Assembly (NCBI GenBank): GCA_016212515.1
Contig: JACRFZ010000032.1
Location: forward strand, 1-57,497
From: Candidatus Melainabacteria bacterium
GTDB taxonomy: Bacteria; Cyanobacteriota; Vampirovibrionia; Obscuribacterales; Obscuribacteraceae
DNA length: 57,497 nt
Direction: 5' to 3'
Numbering within the stretch: the first letter of the stretch is position 1; every line of letters starts with the position of its first letter. Both the position numbers and the translations under genes were made by a program. A model generated the notes under the pieces. That model was not told the DNA's origin. It worked only from the letters and a program-made list of their open reading frames with translations, and searched no databases. This document shows, one piece after another, positions 25,398 through 34,083 of the stretch.

Positions 25398-27149
25398 ATG
25401 AAATACAGAGCAATCGGGCATCAAACCCTGAGGCGGCTATATCTTGTCGGCAAGCCCTTCTGGGCTTCACCACTGAAGTGGAAAGCCCTGGCACTCTTAG
25501 CAACCGTGCTGGGTCTGCTCTTCACCGTGGCCGCCGTCAACGTCTTCGTCAGCAGCATCGCCGGCAAGTTCACCACTGCCATGCAAGCCAAAGACGTCTC
25601 CGCCTACCATCACTACTTACTGCTGTATGCTGCGGTCATGGTGGCAGGTTCGCCGGTGGTAGTTTTCTACCAATACCTGCGCACCAAGCTGGCCCTGACC
25701 TGGCGCCAGTGGCTGACCCAACACCTGGTCGACCGCTACCTGGAAAACCGAGCCTATTACAAACTTTCCAACCTGCCTGAAATAGACAACCCGGACGAAC
25801 GCATCTCGCAGGATGTGGAAACCTTCTGCAATTCGGCAGTAGGTCTCTTCATCGCCTGGCTGGATGCCTTTGTCACCGTCTGCAGTTTCCTGGGAGTGCT
25901 CTGGCTCATTTCAGGCACACTAACACTGGTGGCACTGGCCTACTCGCTGATCGGCTGCCTGCTGGCCATCGTTATCGGCAGAAAGCTCGTCAATCTGCAG
26001 TTTGAGCACACCAGGCTGGAAGCCGATCTGCGCTACACCCTGGCCAACGTGCGGCGGGATGTGGAATCAATCGCTTTCTACAACGGCGAGAAAAGCGCCC
26101 GCAAAGTCATCTTCAAACGCATAGCCGAAGCCATTTTCAACCTGGAGTTGATGATGGTGACGCAACGCAACCTCACCTTCTTCACTGTCAACTTCAATTA
26201 CATGGTGGCCCTCATACCGGCAGCCATTATCGCGCCGCTCTACTTCGCCGGCACCATGGAATTCGGCGATATCACCAAGGCCGCCATCGCCTTCGGACAG
26301 GTACTGGCCGGCATGACCCTCCTGGTGGGACAATTCACCGGCATCACCGCCTTCCTGGCCAATATCAACCGGCTTGGCTCCTTCGTGGAAACCCTGGATG
26401 AGCTGCAGGCACACTCCCAGAGGCCAGAGAGCAGGCAGGGCCAAGTTATTGCGCCGCCGACGCAGATCTCCATGGTGGAGGGGCAAAACCTATCCATCAA
26501 GCAGCTCTGCGTGGATGTACCCGGTACAGGACGCCGGCTCCTGAAGAACCTCGACCTGGAAGTGGGGAACGGCGAAAGCGTGATCATCATGGGTCCGAGC
26601 GGCTCCGGTAAGTCATCGCTCTTGAGAGCCATCGCCGGACTGTGGGAGAGCGGCTCAGGTAGTGTCTCTTGCCCGCCTCGCTCGAGCCTCATGTTTCTGC
26701 CCCAGCGCCCCTACGTGCCCAGAAGCACCCTCAAAGAAGCGGTCTGCTACCCGCGCGTAGACACCTGCGAAACCGATGCCGAAATGCAGCGGGCCTTCGA
26801 GATGGTCAACTTACAGGGGCTGGTGGAAAGAGCCGGCGGGCTGAAAAGCCGGGAAGCCCGCGAGGTGGAGCATGAATGGCGCGACATTCTCTCTCTGGGA
26901 GAACAGCAGCGCCTCACCATTGCCCGCCTGATCCTGGCCAGACCCAGATTTGTCTTCCTGGATGAAGCCACCAGCGCCCTCGATAGCGAAAATGAGCGGC
27001 TCATCTACGAATTGCTCAAGAAACTGGGCACCACCATTATTTCAGTCGGACACCGAGAAAGCCTTATTCAGCACCATCAGAAAGTGCTGGAGTTGAAAGG
27101 CGACGGCACCTGGCGGCTCTACAGCACCGGTGAAGACTCGGACAGGTAA
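25398..27149 (+). CDS. SbmA/YddA-type ABC transporter (fused permease-ATPase)
   Basis: A 583-residue half-transporter with permease and ATPase in one chain. The membrane domain (about 30-320) shows the SbmA/BacA/YddA-type arrangement, with DNPDERISQDVETFC following the second segment. The ATPase domain has Walker A GPSGSGKSS (G399, K405), LSLGEQQRL and the Walker B FLDEATSALD. Homologues export or import peptides, bleomycin and cobalamin derivatives. I start it at the ATG at 25398, which begins MKYRAIGHQ; a TTG further upstream gives an unlikely N-terminus. Its 3-prime end runs directly into a glucan-degradation locus, which suggests that it moves an oligosaccharide-linked or envelope substrate, but this is inference. 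Confidence 0.85.
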   Translation: MKYRAIGHQTLRRLYLVGKPFWASPLKWKALALLATVLGLLFTVAAVNVFVSSIAGKFTTAMQAKDVSAYHHYLLLYAAVMVAGSPVVVFYQYLRTKLALTWRQWLTQHLVDRYLENRAYYKLSNLPEIDNPDERISQDVETFCNSAVGLFIAWLDAFVTVCSFLGVLWLISGTLTLVALAYSLIGCLLAIVIGRKLVNLQFEHTRLEADLRYTLANVRRDVESIAFYNGEKSARKVIFKRIAEAIFNLELMMVTQRNLTFFTVNFNYMVALIPAAIIAPLYFAGTMEFGDITKAAIAFGQVLAGMTLLVGQFTGITAFLANINRLGSFVETLDELQAHSQRPESRQGQVIAPPTQISMVEGQNLSIKQLCVDVPGTGRRLLKNLDLEVGNGESVIIMGPSGSGKSSLLRAIAGLWESGSGSVSCPPRSSLMFLPQRPYVPRSTLKEAVCYPRVDTCETDAEMQRAFEMVNLQGLVERAGGLKSREAREVEHEWRDILSLGEQQRLTIARLILARPRFVFLDEATSALDSENERLIYELLKKLGTTIISVGHRESLIQHHQKVLELKGDGTWRLYSTGEDSDR

Positions 27150-27210
27150 AGCACACCTGGCCCCGAAGCAGAAAAACCAAGTTCAACCTAAAACGAACAC
27201 GAGCACAAAA

Positions 27211-28623
27211 ATGTCTCAGCATGCAAAAGAACTCTTGCTGGAGCGTGTCGCCCGTGCGCACTTCCAGTATTTCCTCGACTACCAGGACAAAGACACGGGT
27301 CTTATTCTGGACCGCACCCGGGAGGGCGGACCTGCCACCATCGCCGGTGTCGGTTTCGCCCTGCCGGCTTATGCCGCTGCCAGCCGCAGGCACTGGATTT
27401 CCCGGGGGGAGGCGGTGAGCTACACCCTGAAAGTCCTGAGACTGCTCTGGACTGTTCCCCAGGGTGAGGAAGCCCAGGGTAGAAGCGGCTACCGCGGCTA
27501 CTTCTATCATTTCCTCGATCCCAAGAGCGGAGAAAGAGCGACCGCACCCAGGTTCTGGAACTCGGAATTGTCTTCCATCGACACGGCACTCCTGATGGCC
27601 GGCGTGCGTTTCGCAGCCACTTTCTATGATGGCCAGACGCCGGAAGAAATTGAGATCAGACAACTGGCTAATCAACTCTACAACCGAGTCGAGTGGAACT
27701 GGCTTCTGCGCCCCGACGGTTTGATCGGTCATGGCTGGAGCCCCGAGCATGGTCTGATTGAAAGCGTCTATTCCGGCTACAGTGAAGCACTGCTGCTCTA
27801 CTTGCTGGCCCTGGGTTCGCCCACTCATGCGGTGCCCGGCCAGTCATGGCAGGCCCTGTGTCGGCGCTACCAGACCGCCAATTACACCGGCAAGAAGAAA
27901 GGCACCTTCATCACCATGCCGGGTACGCCCCTCTTCTGTTACCAGTATCCGCACTGCTTCGTCGACTTCCGTGGTATCAAAGACGGCGTCAACCGCAAGC
28001 TCGGCTTCGACTACTTCGAAAACAGCAGGCGCGCCACCCTGGCTCAACATCGCTATGCCGTCCTCAATCCGGAAAACTTTGTGGGCTACGACCACAAGAA
28101 CTGGGGACTGACGGCCAGCGACGGACCGGGCGACGGCACTGCAATTGTAAACGGCAAGGAGCGCCGCTTTTCGTGGTACAGAGAGCGCGGCGCCCCCTTC
28201 GGTCATGATGACGGCACCATCGCTCCCACGGCAGCCATGTCTTCCCTGCCTTTCGCGCCCGGGCTGGTGAGCAAGACCGCCCGCCACTGGCTGAAGCATC
28301 GCCCGGAGCTCTTCTCCCGCCACGGCTTTGCCGATGCCTTCAATGACTCCTTCGCGATTTCCCCCTCCCCTGGTGAAACCGCCTCTGCAACTCGCACCTG
28401 GGTTGATCCCGAACGCATCGCCATCGATCAGGGCCCTGTGGTGCTCATGTTCGAGAACCACAGAAGTGGACTGATCTGGCGAACCATGAGACGCGACCCG
28501 GTGCTCCAAAGAGCGCTCAAGAAGGCCGACTTCAGGGGCGGCTGGCTCAAGAAGAAGCAAAAGCGGCGCAAGTTGCCGGAGCCAAATCAACGACAAGCCG
28601 CAAGAAACACTAACCAAGAGTGA
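27211..28623 (+). CDS. Glucoamylase-like (PF10091) glycoside hydrolase, GH144-like
   Basis: A 470-residue protein matching the PF10091 glucoamylase-like pattern throughout: LILDRTREGGPATIAGVGFAL, YFYHFLDPKSGER, SSIDTALLMAGV, GHGWSPEHGLIESVY, SGYSEALLLYLLALGSPTHAV, FVDFRGI, DYFENSRRATLAQ, WGLTASDGPGDG and GTIAPTAAMSSLPF. PF10091 includes GH144 endo-beta-1,2-glucanases and the corresponding domain of cyclic beta-1,2-glucan synthases, so a beta-1,2-glucan substrate is likely but not proved. An earlier GTG at 27130 would overlap the ABC gene; I prefer the ATG at 27211. There is no signal peptide, so it acts in the cytoplasm or leaves by another route. Confidence 0.85.
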   Translation: MSQHAKELLLERVARAHFQYFLDYQDKDTGLILDRTREGGPATIAGVGFALPAYAAASRRHWISRGEAVSYTLKVLRLLWTVPQGEEAQGRSGYRGYFYHFLDPKSGERATAPRFWNSELSSIDTALLMAGVRFAATFYDGQTPEEIEIRQLANQLYNRVEWNWLLRPDGLIGHGWSPEHGLIESVYSGYSEALLLYLLALGSPTHAVPGQSWQALCRRYQTANYTGKKKGTFITMPGTPLFCYQYPHCFVDFRGIKDGVNRKLGFDYFENSRRATLAQHRYAVLNPENFVGYDHKNWGLTASDGPGDGTAIVNGKERRFSWYRERGAPFGHDDGTIAPTAAMSSLPFAPGLVSKTARHWLKHRPELFSRHGFADAFNDSFAISPSPGETASATRTWVDPERIAIDQGPVVLMFENHRSGLIWRTMRRDPVLQRALKKADFRGGWLKKKQKRRKLPEPNQRQAARNTNQE

Positions 28624-28629
28624 AATGCC

Positions 28630-30087
28630 ATGAGCAAGAAAAGCAAGCACAACATTTCAAAGAACAACACTTACGTATTCCCCCATTTCAATCCGCGCCT
28701 GAGCCCTGTGCCGGTGCGCCGCTTCCACTTCCCCGAGGGCTTCGTCTTCGGCGCTTCCACCTCCGCCTACCAGATTGAAGGCGCCATCGATACCGTTGCC
28801 TACGGACGGGGCCGCTCCATCTGGGAAGACTATTTCGCCGCCCGCCCCCATCTGGATAACGGGGAAGTAGCCTGCGATCACTACCAGCGCATGGTTGAGG
28901 ATGTGGCTATGATCAAGAAGATGGGTCTCAAGGCCTATCGCTTCTCGGTCTCCTGGCCCCGCATCATCCCCGCCGGCACCGGGGCTGTAAACGCTCAGGG
29001 TCTGGAATTCTACAGTCGCCTGGTAGACGAGCTGCTCAAGAACGGCATCGAACCTTATCTCACCCTCTACCACTGGGACCTGCCCGCCGCCATGCAGGAC
29101 CTGGGAGGCTGGACAAACCGTGCCGTGGCAGAACACTTCGCCGACTACGCCAAGGTGGTGGTGGAGAGACTGGGAGACCGGGTCAAAAAGTGGTGCACTT
29201 TCAACGAACCGGAAGTAATCGTGGCCGGCTATATCGGCGACGGTCTGGCACCGGGATTGAAGAATCCCGCCCTGCGCGTGGCCGTCGGTCACAACCTGCT
29301 CCTGGCTCACGGATTGGCCACCAAGGTGCTGCGGCAAGCGGGAGCGGCCCTCAAGAGTAAGTCTTACGAGGGCGACCTGGAAGTAGGCATCGTACTCAAT
29401 CTGGTACCGGCCGAACCGGCAAGCGCCACAGTTTCGGCTAAGACCGCAGCCCGTCGCCAGTGGCAGCGCAACTACGGCTGGTACATGGACGGTCTCTTCA
29501 AAGGCAAGTACCCCCGCGTCGTGCAGTTGGAAGCGCGCCGCACCGGTGTAAGCATCAGCGCCGCCGACATGGAGCTGATCCGGCAGCCCATCGATTATCT
29601 GGGTATCAACTGGTATCTGCGCCAGGTGGTGACCGGCAGAGGCAGAGTCATCCGCGTGCCGGGTGCAAAAGAAACCCTGATGGGGTGGGAAATCCACGCC
29701 CCGGCCCTGACCACCATGCTGCTCAACATGAAGAGCGAATACCGGCAACTGCCGCCCCTCTACATCACCGAAAACGGTGCCGCCCTCAAGGACGAGCGCA
29801 CCGCTTCCGGCGTGCACGATCTGGGGCGTATGACCTATACCTACGACCATATCAGCGCCCTGGAGATGGCCTCCCTACAGGGAGTGGACATCAGGGGTTA
29901 CTTCGCCTGGAGCTTGATGGACAATCTGGAGTGGTCCCTGGGCTACAGCAAGACCTTCGGTCTCGTCCATGTGGACCGAGAAACCCAGGTGCGCACGGTC
30001 AAGGACACGGGACTCTGGTACTCCGCCGTCATCAAAGCAAACTCTCGGGGCAAAGCCGCCAGCCGCAAAGGTAGTGGTCGGCGCTGA
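28630..30087 (+). CDS. GH1 beta-glucosidase
   Basis: A 485-residue family GH1 enzyme. Visible are FPEGFVFGASTSAYQIEGA, the acid/base glutamate in TFNEPEV (E193), the nucleophile in YITENGAAL (E381) and the substrate-recognition WSLMDNLEWSLGYSKTFGLVHVD near the C-terminus. It releases terminal glucose from beta-linked oligosaccharides in the cytoplasm. A basic N-terminal extension of about 30 residues precedes the barrel. It starts 6 bases after the stop of the PF10091 gene, so the two are one transcript and probably act in sequence on the same glucan. Confidence 0.95.
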   Translation: MSKKSKHNISKNNTYVFPHFNPRLSPVPVRRFHFPEGFVFGASTSAYQIEGAIDTVAYGRGRSIWEDYFAARPHLDNGEVACDHYQRMVEDVAMIKKMGLKAYRFSVSWPRIIPAGTGAVNAQGLEFYSRLVDELLKNGIEPYLTLYHWDLPAAMQDLGGWTNRAVAEHFADYAKVVVERLGDRVKKWCTFNEPEVIVAGYIGDGLAPGLKNPALRVAVGHNLLLAHGLATKVLRQAGAALKSKSYEGDLEVGIVLNLVPAEPASATVSAKTAARRQWQRNYGWYMDGLFKGKYPRVVQLEARRTGVSISAADMELIRQPIDYLGINWYLRQVVTGRGRVIRVPGAKETLMGWEIHAPALTTMLLNMKSEYRQLPPLYITENGAALKDERTASGVHDLGRMTYTYDHISALEMASLQGVDIRGYFAWSLMDNLEWSLGYSKTFGLVHVDRETQVRTVKDTGLWYSAVIKANSRGKAASRKGSGRR

Positions 30088-30109
30088 ACTGTTTTTCGTC
30101 AGACAGCAA

Positions 30110-30145
30110 AAGCGGGCAGGCCGGTCGCCACCAGCCTGCCCGCTT
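30110..30145 (+). other. Intergenic hairpin between GH1 and the next glycosidase
   Basis: A perfect 11-bp stem AAGCGGGCAGG / CCTGCCCGCTT with a 14-base loop and no T-run. It may protect the upstream mRNA or partly terminate transcription before the large glycosidase gene. Confidence 0.6.
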
Positions 30146-30167
30146 CCAACCATAGAGATCAAAGCAC

Positions 30168-33100
30168 ATGCAAATAGAACTAGAGGCAAGCACATGTCGT
30201 CTCGTGGCCACGGACGGTGTCAAAGCCAGCCTGCATCAGGAGATGCACCGGGGTCAAAAGGCTCTCAGGCTGGACTTCCAGTTTTCCGGCTCGGGCTATG
30301 CCCTGCTGCGCATTCCGGTCAATATCAGGCTGCACCCCAACTACGTCTTTCGCTTCCAGGTGGCCGGTCAGTGCCCGGACAACACCCTGGAGGTCAAGCT
30401 CTTGGATGCATCCACCGACAATGTCTGGTGGGTGAACAGACCCAACTTCAAGTTCAGCAAGTCCTTTCAGACCGTCGTCAACAAGAAGCGCCACTTTAGC
30501 TATGCCTGGGGACCGGTGAAAGAGCCGCTGCAAGAAGTCGCCTTTCTGGACCTCACCATCACCAATGCCAATGGCGGTCAGGGCTCGGTCATCTTCAAGG
30601 GTCTCACTTATGAGGAGCGGCCCCTCGGCTCGGCATCGATGGCTCCTACGGTCTGGGCTTCTTCCAATCGCAAAAACGCTCAGCGCGTCCTCGACGAAGA
30701 TCCTTACACCAGATGGGAAAGCAAAGGCAAAGGCGAGCTGGAAAGCCTCATTTTCCGCTTCCGGGAAGGGCAAGAGCTTTCCGCCCTGGTGCTGGAGTGG
30801 TGCGAACATCCGGTGCAGGACTTCCAGGTAGACATAAAGGAAGGCAACGGTCCCTGGCGCTGTACCGATACCATCCGTGGCGCCACCGCCATGCGCCAGT
30901 ATCTCTTGCTCCCCGACTGCGAAATAAGCGCCGTCCGCCTCACCATGCGCAAACAGGCAGCACTCAATCTGCCCCTCAGCGCACCCAGGCAGATATCGCT
31001 CAGGTCAGTCACTTTCCATGATCGCAGCTATGCACCGTGCCATAATTCCCTATGGAAGCGCATAGCAAAGACCTTTCCGCGCGGCTATTTTCCGCGCTAC
31101 CACCAGGACGAACAGTCTTTCTGGACCGTGGTGGGTGTCTCTGGCGGCCGCCAGGAAGCGATCATCAATGAAGAGGGCATGCTGGAAGTCGGTCGCCAGA
31201 CCTTCTCTCTGGAACCCTTCCTCTTCAACGACAGGCGCCTGCTCACCTGGGCCTGTGGCGATCACAGCCAGAGCCTGGCGGACGGCTACCTGCCCATCGC
31301 CCAGGTGGAGCGGCGGCACAACCAGACTCTCTACCAGGACGTCAGAGGCGAAGATGAAGGCCCAGTACTGAAGATAACCGCCTTTGCCCAGGGTGGTCAG
31401 GAAGACTCCACACTCTATGCCCGCTACACCCTCAAAAACGAGAGTGAAAGAACCATCCAGCGCGGGCGCTTCTATCTTGCCCTGAGGCAATTCCAGGTCA
31501 ATCCGCCCTGGCAATTCCTCAATACTCCGGGCGGCTTCACAGCCATACACAGCCTGGAAAGAAAGGGTAAGGAAGTGCTGGTGAACGGCCGGCTCAAGGT
31601 CGTGGAATTAACCCCGGCCGACGGTTTCGGAGCCACTACCATCGCCACCGACGATGTGGTGGAACATCTCAACTACGGGCTCTTGCCGGAGTCCGCCGCC
31701 GTCTATGACGAGCGCGGTTTTGCCTGCGGCGCTCTCATGTGGCACTATGAAATCCAGCCCGGCGAAGAGAAACACTTCGATATTGCAGTTCCCTACACCG
31801 ACCGTGCACCGGTCGTAAACCTGGAAAGTGCACTGGAGGAGACCCGCAGCTACTGGCTCGGCCAACTTGATAAAGTACAGGTGGAGATTGCCGCTGCACC
31901 GGATCTGGTGCGCACTATCAAAAGCCAGCTAGCCTACATCCTCATCAATCGCGACGGCGATGCCATCCAACCCGGATCCCGCTGCTACCGCCGCACCTGG
32001 ATTCGAGACGGCTCACTGACCAGCGCCGCCCTCTTGCAGAACGGCTTTGAAAAAGAAGTGCGCGCTTTCATCGAGTGGTTCGCGCCCTATCAATACGAAA
32101 GCGGCAAGATCCCGTGTTGCGTGGACAAACGAGGCTCGGACCCGGTACCCGAGCATGACAGCCACGGAGAGTTCATCTACCTGGTCATGGAATACTACCG
32201 TTTCACCAAAGACCTGGACTTTCTGCGCGCTCTCTTCCCGCGCCTTCTCAAAGCCGTGGCTTATATTCAGGAGCTGCGCAGTCAGTGCCTGACGGAAGAC
32301 TTCCGGGAAGGGGGCAAGCGTGCACACTTGTACGGTATCTTGCCGCCGTCCATCAGTCATGAAGGCTACTCTGCTCATCCGGCCTATTCCAACTGGGACA
32401 ATCTCTTCGCCATGAAAGGCCTGGACGATGCCGCCCTGGCCGCCGCCATACTGGGTGAGAAGGAAGAAGCCGAACGTCTCCGCCTTCTGGCAGAGGAGTT
32501 CCGGCAATGTCTGCTTGCGTCCATCCAGGCTTCCATGAGCTTGCATGGCATCGACTACATTCCAGGCGCCAACGACCTGGGCGACTTTGATGCCACTTCC
32601 ACCACTATCGGTCTTGATCCCGCCAATACGCTGCAAGCGATACCTCAGGCTCTGGAAGCCACTTTCGAGCGATACTTCCAGTTCTTTCAGGCACGCCGCG
32701 ACGGCAAACCCTTCGTAGACTACACACCCTATGAACTGCGCACCGTCGGCACCTTTGTGCGGCTTGGCCAGGCGGACCGAGCCCATGAAGCCCTGGATTA
32801 CTTCATGCAAGATCGTCGCCCGGCCGGTTGGAATCACTGGGCGGAAGTGGTCTACAAAAACCCGCTCACACCGCGCTTCATCGGCGACGCACCCCATGGC
32901 TGGGTGGGCTCAGACTTCTTGCGTTCGGTGCGCAATCTCTTTGTCTACGAAACCGCCGAAAGCCTGGTGGTTGGTGCCGGCATCAAACCCCAGTGGCTTG
33001 AGCAGGGCGTCAGGGTGGTAAACCTGCCCACCCACTTCGGACCCCTCACCTTCAGCGCCCGGCGGCAAACCATAGACGGCAAGAGCCTGACCATCTACGA

Positions 33101-33221
33101 GGTCGACGGACCGATTACGGCACCGGTGGAGTTGCACGTGCTGATTGAAAGCCAAACAGGGGCGAGCAAAACTGTGAAAGTCAATCTTGGTCGGCTGCCC
33201 GGACGCGTGCAGATCTCCTGA
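30168..33221 (+). CDS. Large six-hairpin glycosidase with discoidin-like domain
   Basis: A 1017-residue protein without a signal peptide. The N-terminal 280 residues are beta-rich, with a discoidin/F5-8-type layout (residues about 155-270: ASSNRKNAQRVLDEDPYTRW and VLEWCEHPVQDFQVDI). A further beta domain follows. From about 560 the chain is an (alpha/alpha)6 barrel: QPGSRCYRRTWIRDGSLTSAA, ALFPRLLKAVAYIQELR, the probable catalytic region around SNWDNLFAMKGLDDAA and PGANDLGDFDATSTT, then WAEVVYKNPLTPRFIGD and PHGWVGSDFLRSVRNLF. The family is related to GH15/GH63-type enzymes, but I cannot assign the number. It closes the locus at a terminator, so it is likely a further step on the same glucan. 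Confidence 0.75.
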   Translation: MQIELEASTCRLVATDGVKASLHQEMHRGQKALRLDFQFSGSGYALLRIPVNIRLHPNYVFRFQVAGQCPDNTLEVKLLDASTDNVWWVNRPNFKFSKSFQTVVNKKRHFSYAWGPVKEPLQEVAFLDLTITNANGGQGSVIFKGLTYEERPLGSASMAPTVWASSNRKNAQRVLDEDPYTRWESKGKGELESLIFRFREGQELSALVLEWCEHPVQDFQVDIKEGNGPWRCTDTIRGATAMRQYLLLPDCEISAVRLTMRKQAALNLPLSAPRQISLRSVTFHDRSYAPCHNSLWKRIAKTFPRGYFPRYHQDEQSFWTVVGVSGGRQEAIINEEGMLEVGRQTFSLEPFLFNDRRLLTWACGDHSQSLADGYLPIAQVERRHNQTLYQDVRGEDEGPVLKITAFAQGGQEDSTLYARYTLKNESERTIQRGRFYLALRQFQVNPPWQFLNTPGGFTAIHSLERKGKEVLVNGRLKVVELTPADGFGATTIATDDVVEHLNYGLLPESAAVYDERGFACGALMWHYEIQPGEEKHFDIAVPYTDRAPVVNLESALEETRSYWLGQLDKVQVEIAAAPDLVRTIKSQLAYILINRDGDAIQPGSRCYRRTWIRDGSLTSAALLQNGFEKEVRAFIEWFAPYQYESGKIPCCVDKRGSDPVPEHDSHGEFIYLVMEYYRFTKDLDFLRALFPRLLKAVAYIQELRSQCLTEDFREGGKRAHLYGILPPSISHEGYSAHPAYSNWDNLFAMKGLDDAALAAAILGEKEEAERLRLLAEEFRQCLLASIQASMSLHGIDYIPGANDLGDFDATSTTIGLDPANTLQAIPQALEATFERYFQFFQARRDGKPFVDYTPYELRTVGTFVRLGQADRAHEALDYFMQDRRPAGWNHWAEVVYKNPLTPRFIGDAPHGWVGSDFLRSVRNLFVYETAESLVVGAGIKPQWLEQGVRVVNLPTHFGPLTFSARRQTIDGKSLTIYEVDGPITAPVELHVLIESQTGASKTVKVNLGRLPGRVQIS

Positions 33222-33247
33222 CCAAAAGTTTTGACGGTAGTTTTGGA

Positions 33248-33278
33248 GAGAGTTGGCCTCCGGGCCAACTCTCTTTTT
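33248..33278 (+). terminator. Terminator of the glucan locus
   Basis: A perfect 11-bp stem GAGAGTTGGCC / GGCCAACTCTC with a 4-base loop, followed by TTTTT, 27 bases after the stop of the six-hairpin glycosidase. Confidence 0.95.
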
Positions 33279-33409
33279 GACCTATTGTCGCCGACCGGTC
33301 TACTATCTTTCGGCAAAATAAACCAGGCCGACACTTCGGGAAATCGAAATCAAGGAACAAGAATGATCAAAAGACCCTGCAATGTCTCATTTTCAAAAAG
33401 GAGGCATGC

Positions 33410-33469
33410 ATGAAAAACCACCGAATTTCGCTTATTGCTGGGGATATCTTCGCTTATTTTGAATTTTGA
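33410..33469 (+). CDS. Possible 19-residue ORF (doubtful)
   Basis: ATG at 33410 has a near-perfect AAGGAGG five bases upstream and encodes MKNHRISLIAGDIFAYFEF before TGA. After the stop the same frame stays open for 37 more codons. There is no following plus-strand gene to make it a leader peptide. It may be a decayed gene. I record it only because the ribosome site is unusually good. Confidence 0.25.
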   Translation: MKNHRISLIAGDIFAYFEF

Positions 33470-33493
33470 GCGAAATTCCGCATAATTTCGCTT
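33424..33493. repeat. AATTTCGCT element cluster with 9-bp inverted repeat
   Basis: AATTTCGCTT occurs at 33424-33433 and 33484-33493. The reverse form AGCGAAATT at 33469-33477 makes a perfect 9-bp inverted repeat with AATTTCGCT at 33484-33492 (spacer CCGCAT). A related TCTTCGCTTA lies between. A similar AATTTCGCT followed by CGCGCC is found at 56548 near another convergent junction. Confidence 0.6.
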
Positions 33494-33624
33494 GCGCCTT
33501 CCTCCGGACAAAAAGACTCCCCCGTGGGGACTTTGCACCGACTGAAGACTGGGAACAGAAAGGCCGCCACCCCACCATGACCGATTTTGCAAATTCTACC
33601 CTTGCATATAGTATGCACGCGGGC

Positions 33625-33679
33625 AAAAAAATGGGGAGCACCGGCCTGCAATCCGAAAGATTGTCAAACCGGTGCTCCC
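33625..33679 (-). terminator. Nested hairpin terminator of the small cysteine protein gene
   Basis: An 11-bp outer stem GGGAGCACCGG / CCGGTGCTCCC (33634-33644 and 33669-33679) encloses a second stem CAATC / GATTG. On the minus strand it is followed by a run of seven T. It lies 23 bases beyond the stop of the minus-strand gene at 33702. Confidence 0.9.
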
Positions 33680-33701
33680 ACTCAACTAAACTGTGCCGAA
33701 G

Positions 33702-33962
33702 TTACGGCTGACCGCCAGTGGAGATGGCATGCATCGTTCCATTGGGGCAAACCGAGACGATGGCGCTGTCGCTCAAAGGCTGAGAAGCGTCACCGCCGAA
33801 AAGGAATTGCCCGTCGGTCAGCTCCAACACTCCGGCATTCTCGTCGAAGTCGAAGTTGGCCAGACCACGGGCAATAGCCAGGGCATCGGCAGCCGAGGCG
33901 GCATTGACGGTGACCAGCACGGAGCCGGTGACCGCGCAACCATTTGAACATTTGCAGCTCAT
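33702..33962 (-). CDS. Small cysteine-containing protein
   Basis: I start this at the ATG at 33962, which has GGAG at eight bases, giving 86 residues. The N-terminus is MSCKCSNGCAV, with three cysteines in CKCSNGC and a fourth cysteine in VSVCPNGT near the end. The middle has an ADALAIARGLANFDFD helix and a beta strand LELTDGQFLFGG. It has its own ribosome site and a strong nested terminator, so it is a genuine independent unit. I do not recognise the family. A small metal-binding or regulatory protein is possible, but only four cysteines are present. Confidence 0.7.
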   Translation of the reverse strand: MSCKCSNGCAVTGSVLVTVNAASAADALAIARGLANFDFDENAGVLELTDGQFLFGGDASQPLSDSAIVSVCPNGTMHAISTGGQP

Positions 33963-34083
33963 ATTTTTTCTCCTGCGAGTTAATCGCGCTTGCATTTCTG
34001 AATGGAAATCAGGAACTGCTCAAGGCCGGCTCATTGCGCCCAGCCACAATTGCCGAGCAGCCGACCGGGACTATCGAGAGAGG

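Noticed and set aside
28657..29850. Open frame of 397 codons on the minus strand
   Set aside because: It is antisense to the GH1 gene with its intact catalytic motifs, and has no ribosome site or domain.
25398..33221. The glucan locus as a recent horizontal transfer
   Set aside because: Codon use is C- and G-ending but similar to ppdK and the 34-39 kb genes, and no mobility gene, tRNA or direct repeat flanks it. Strong bias may reflect expression.
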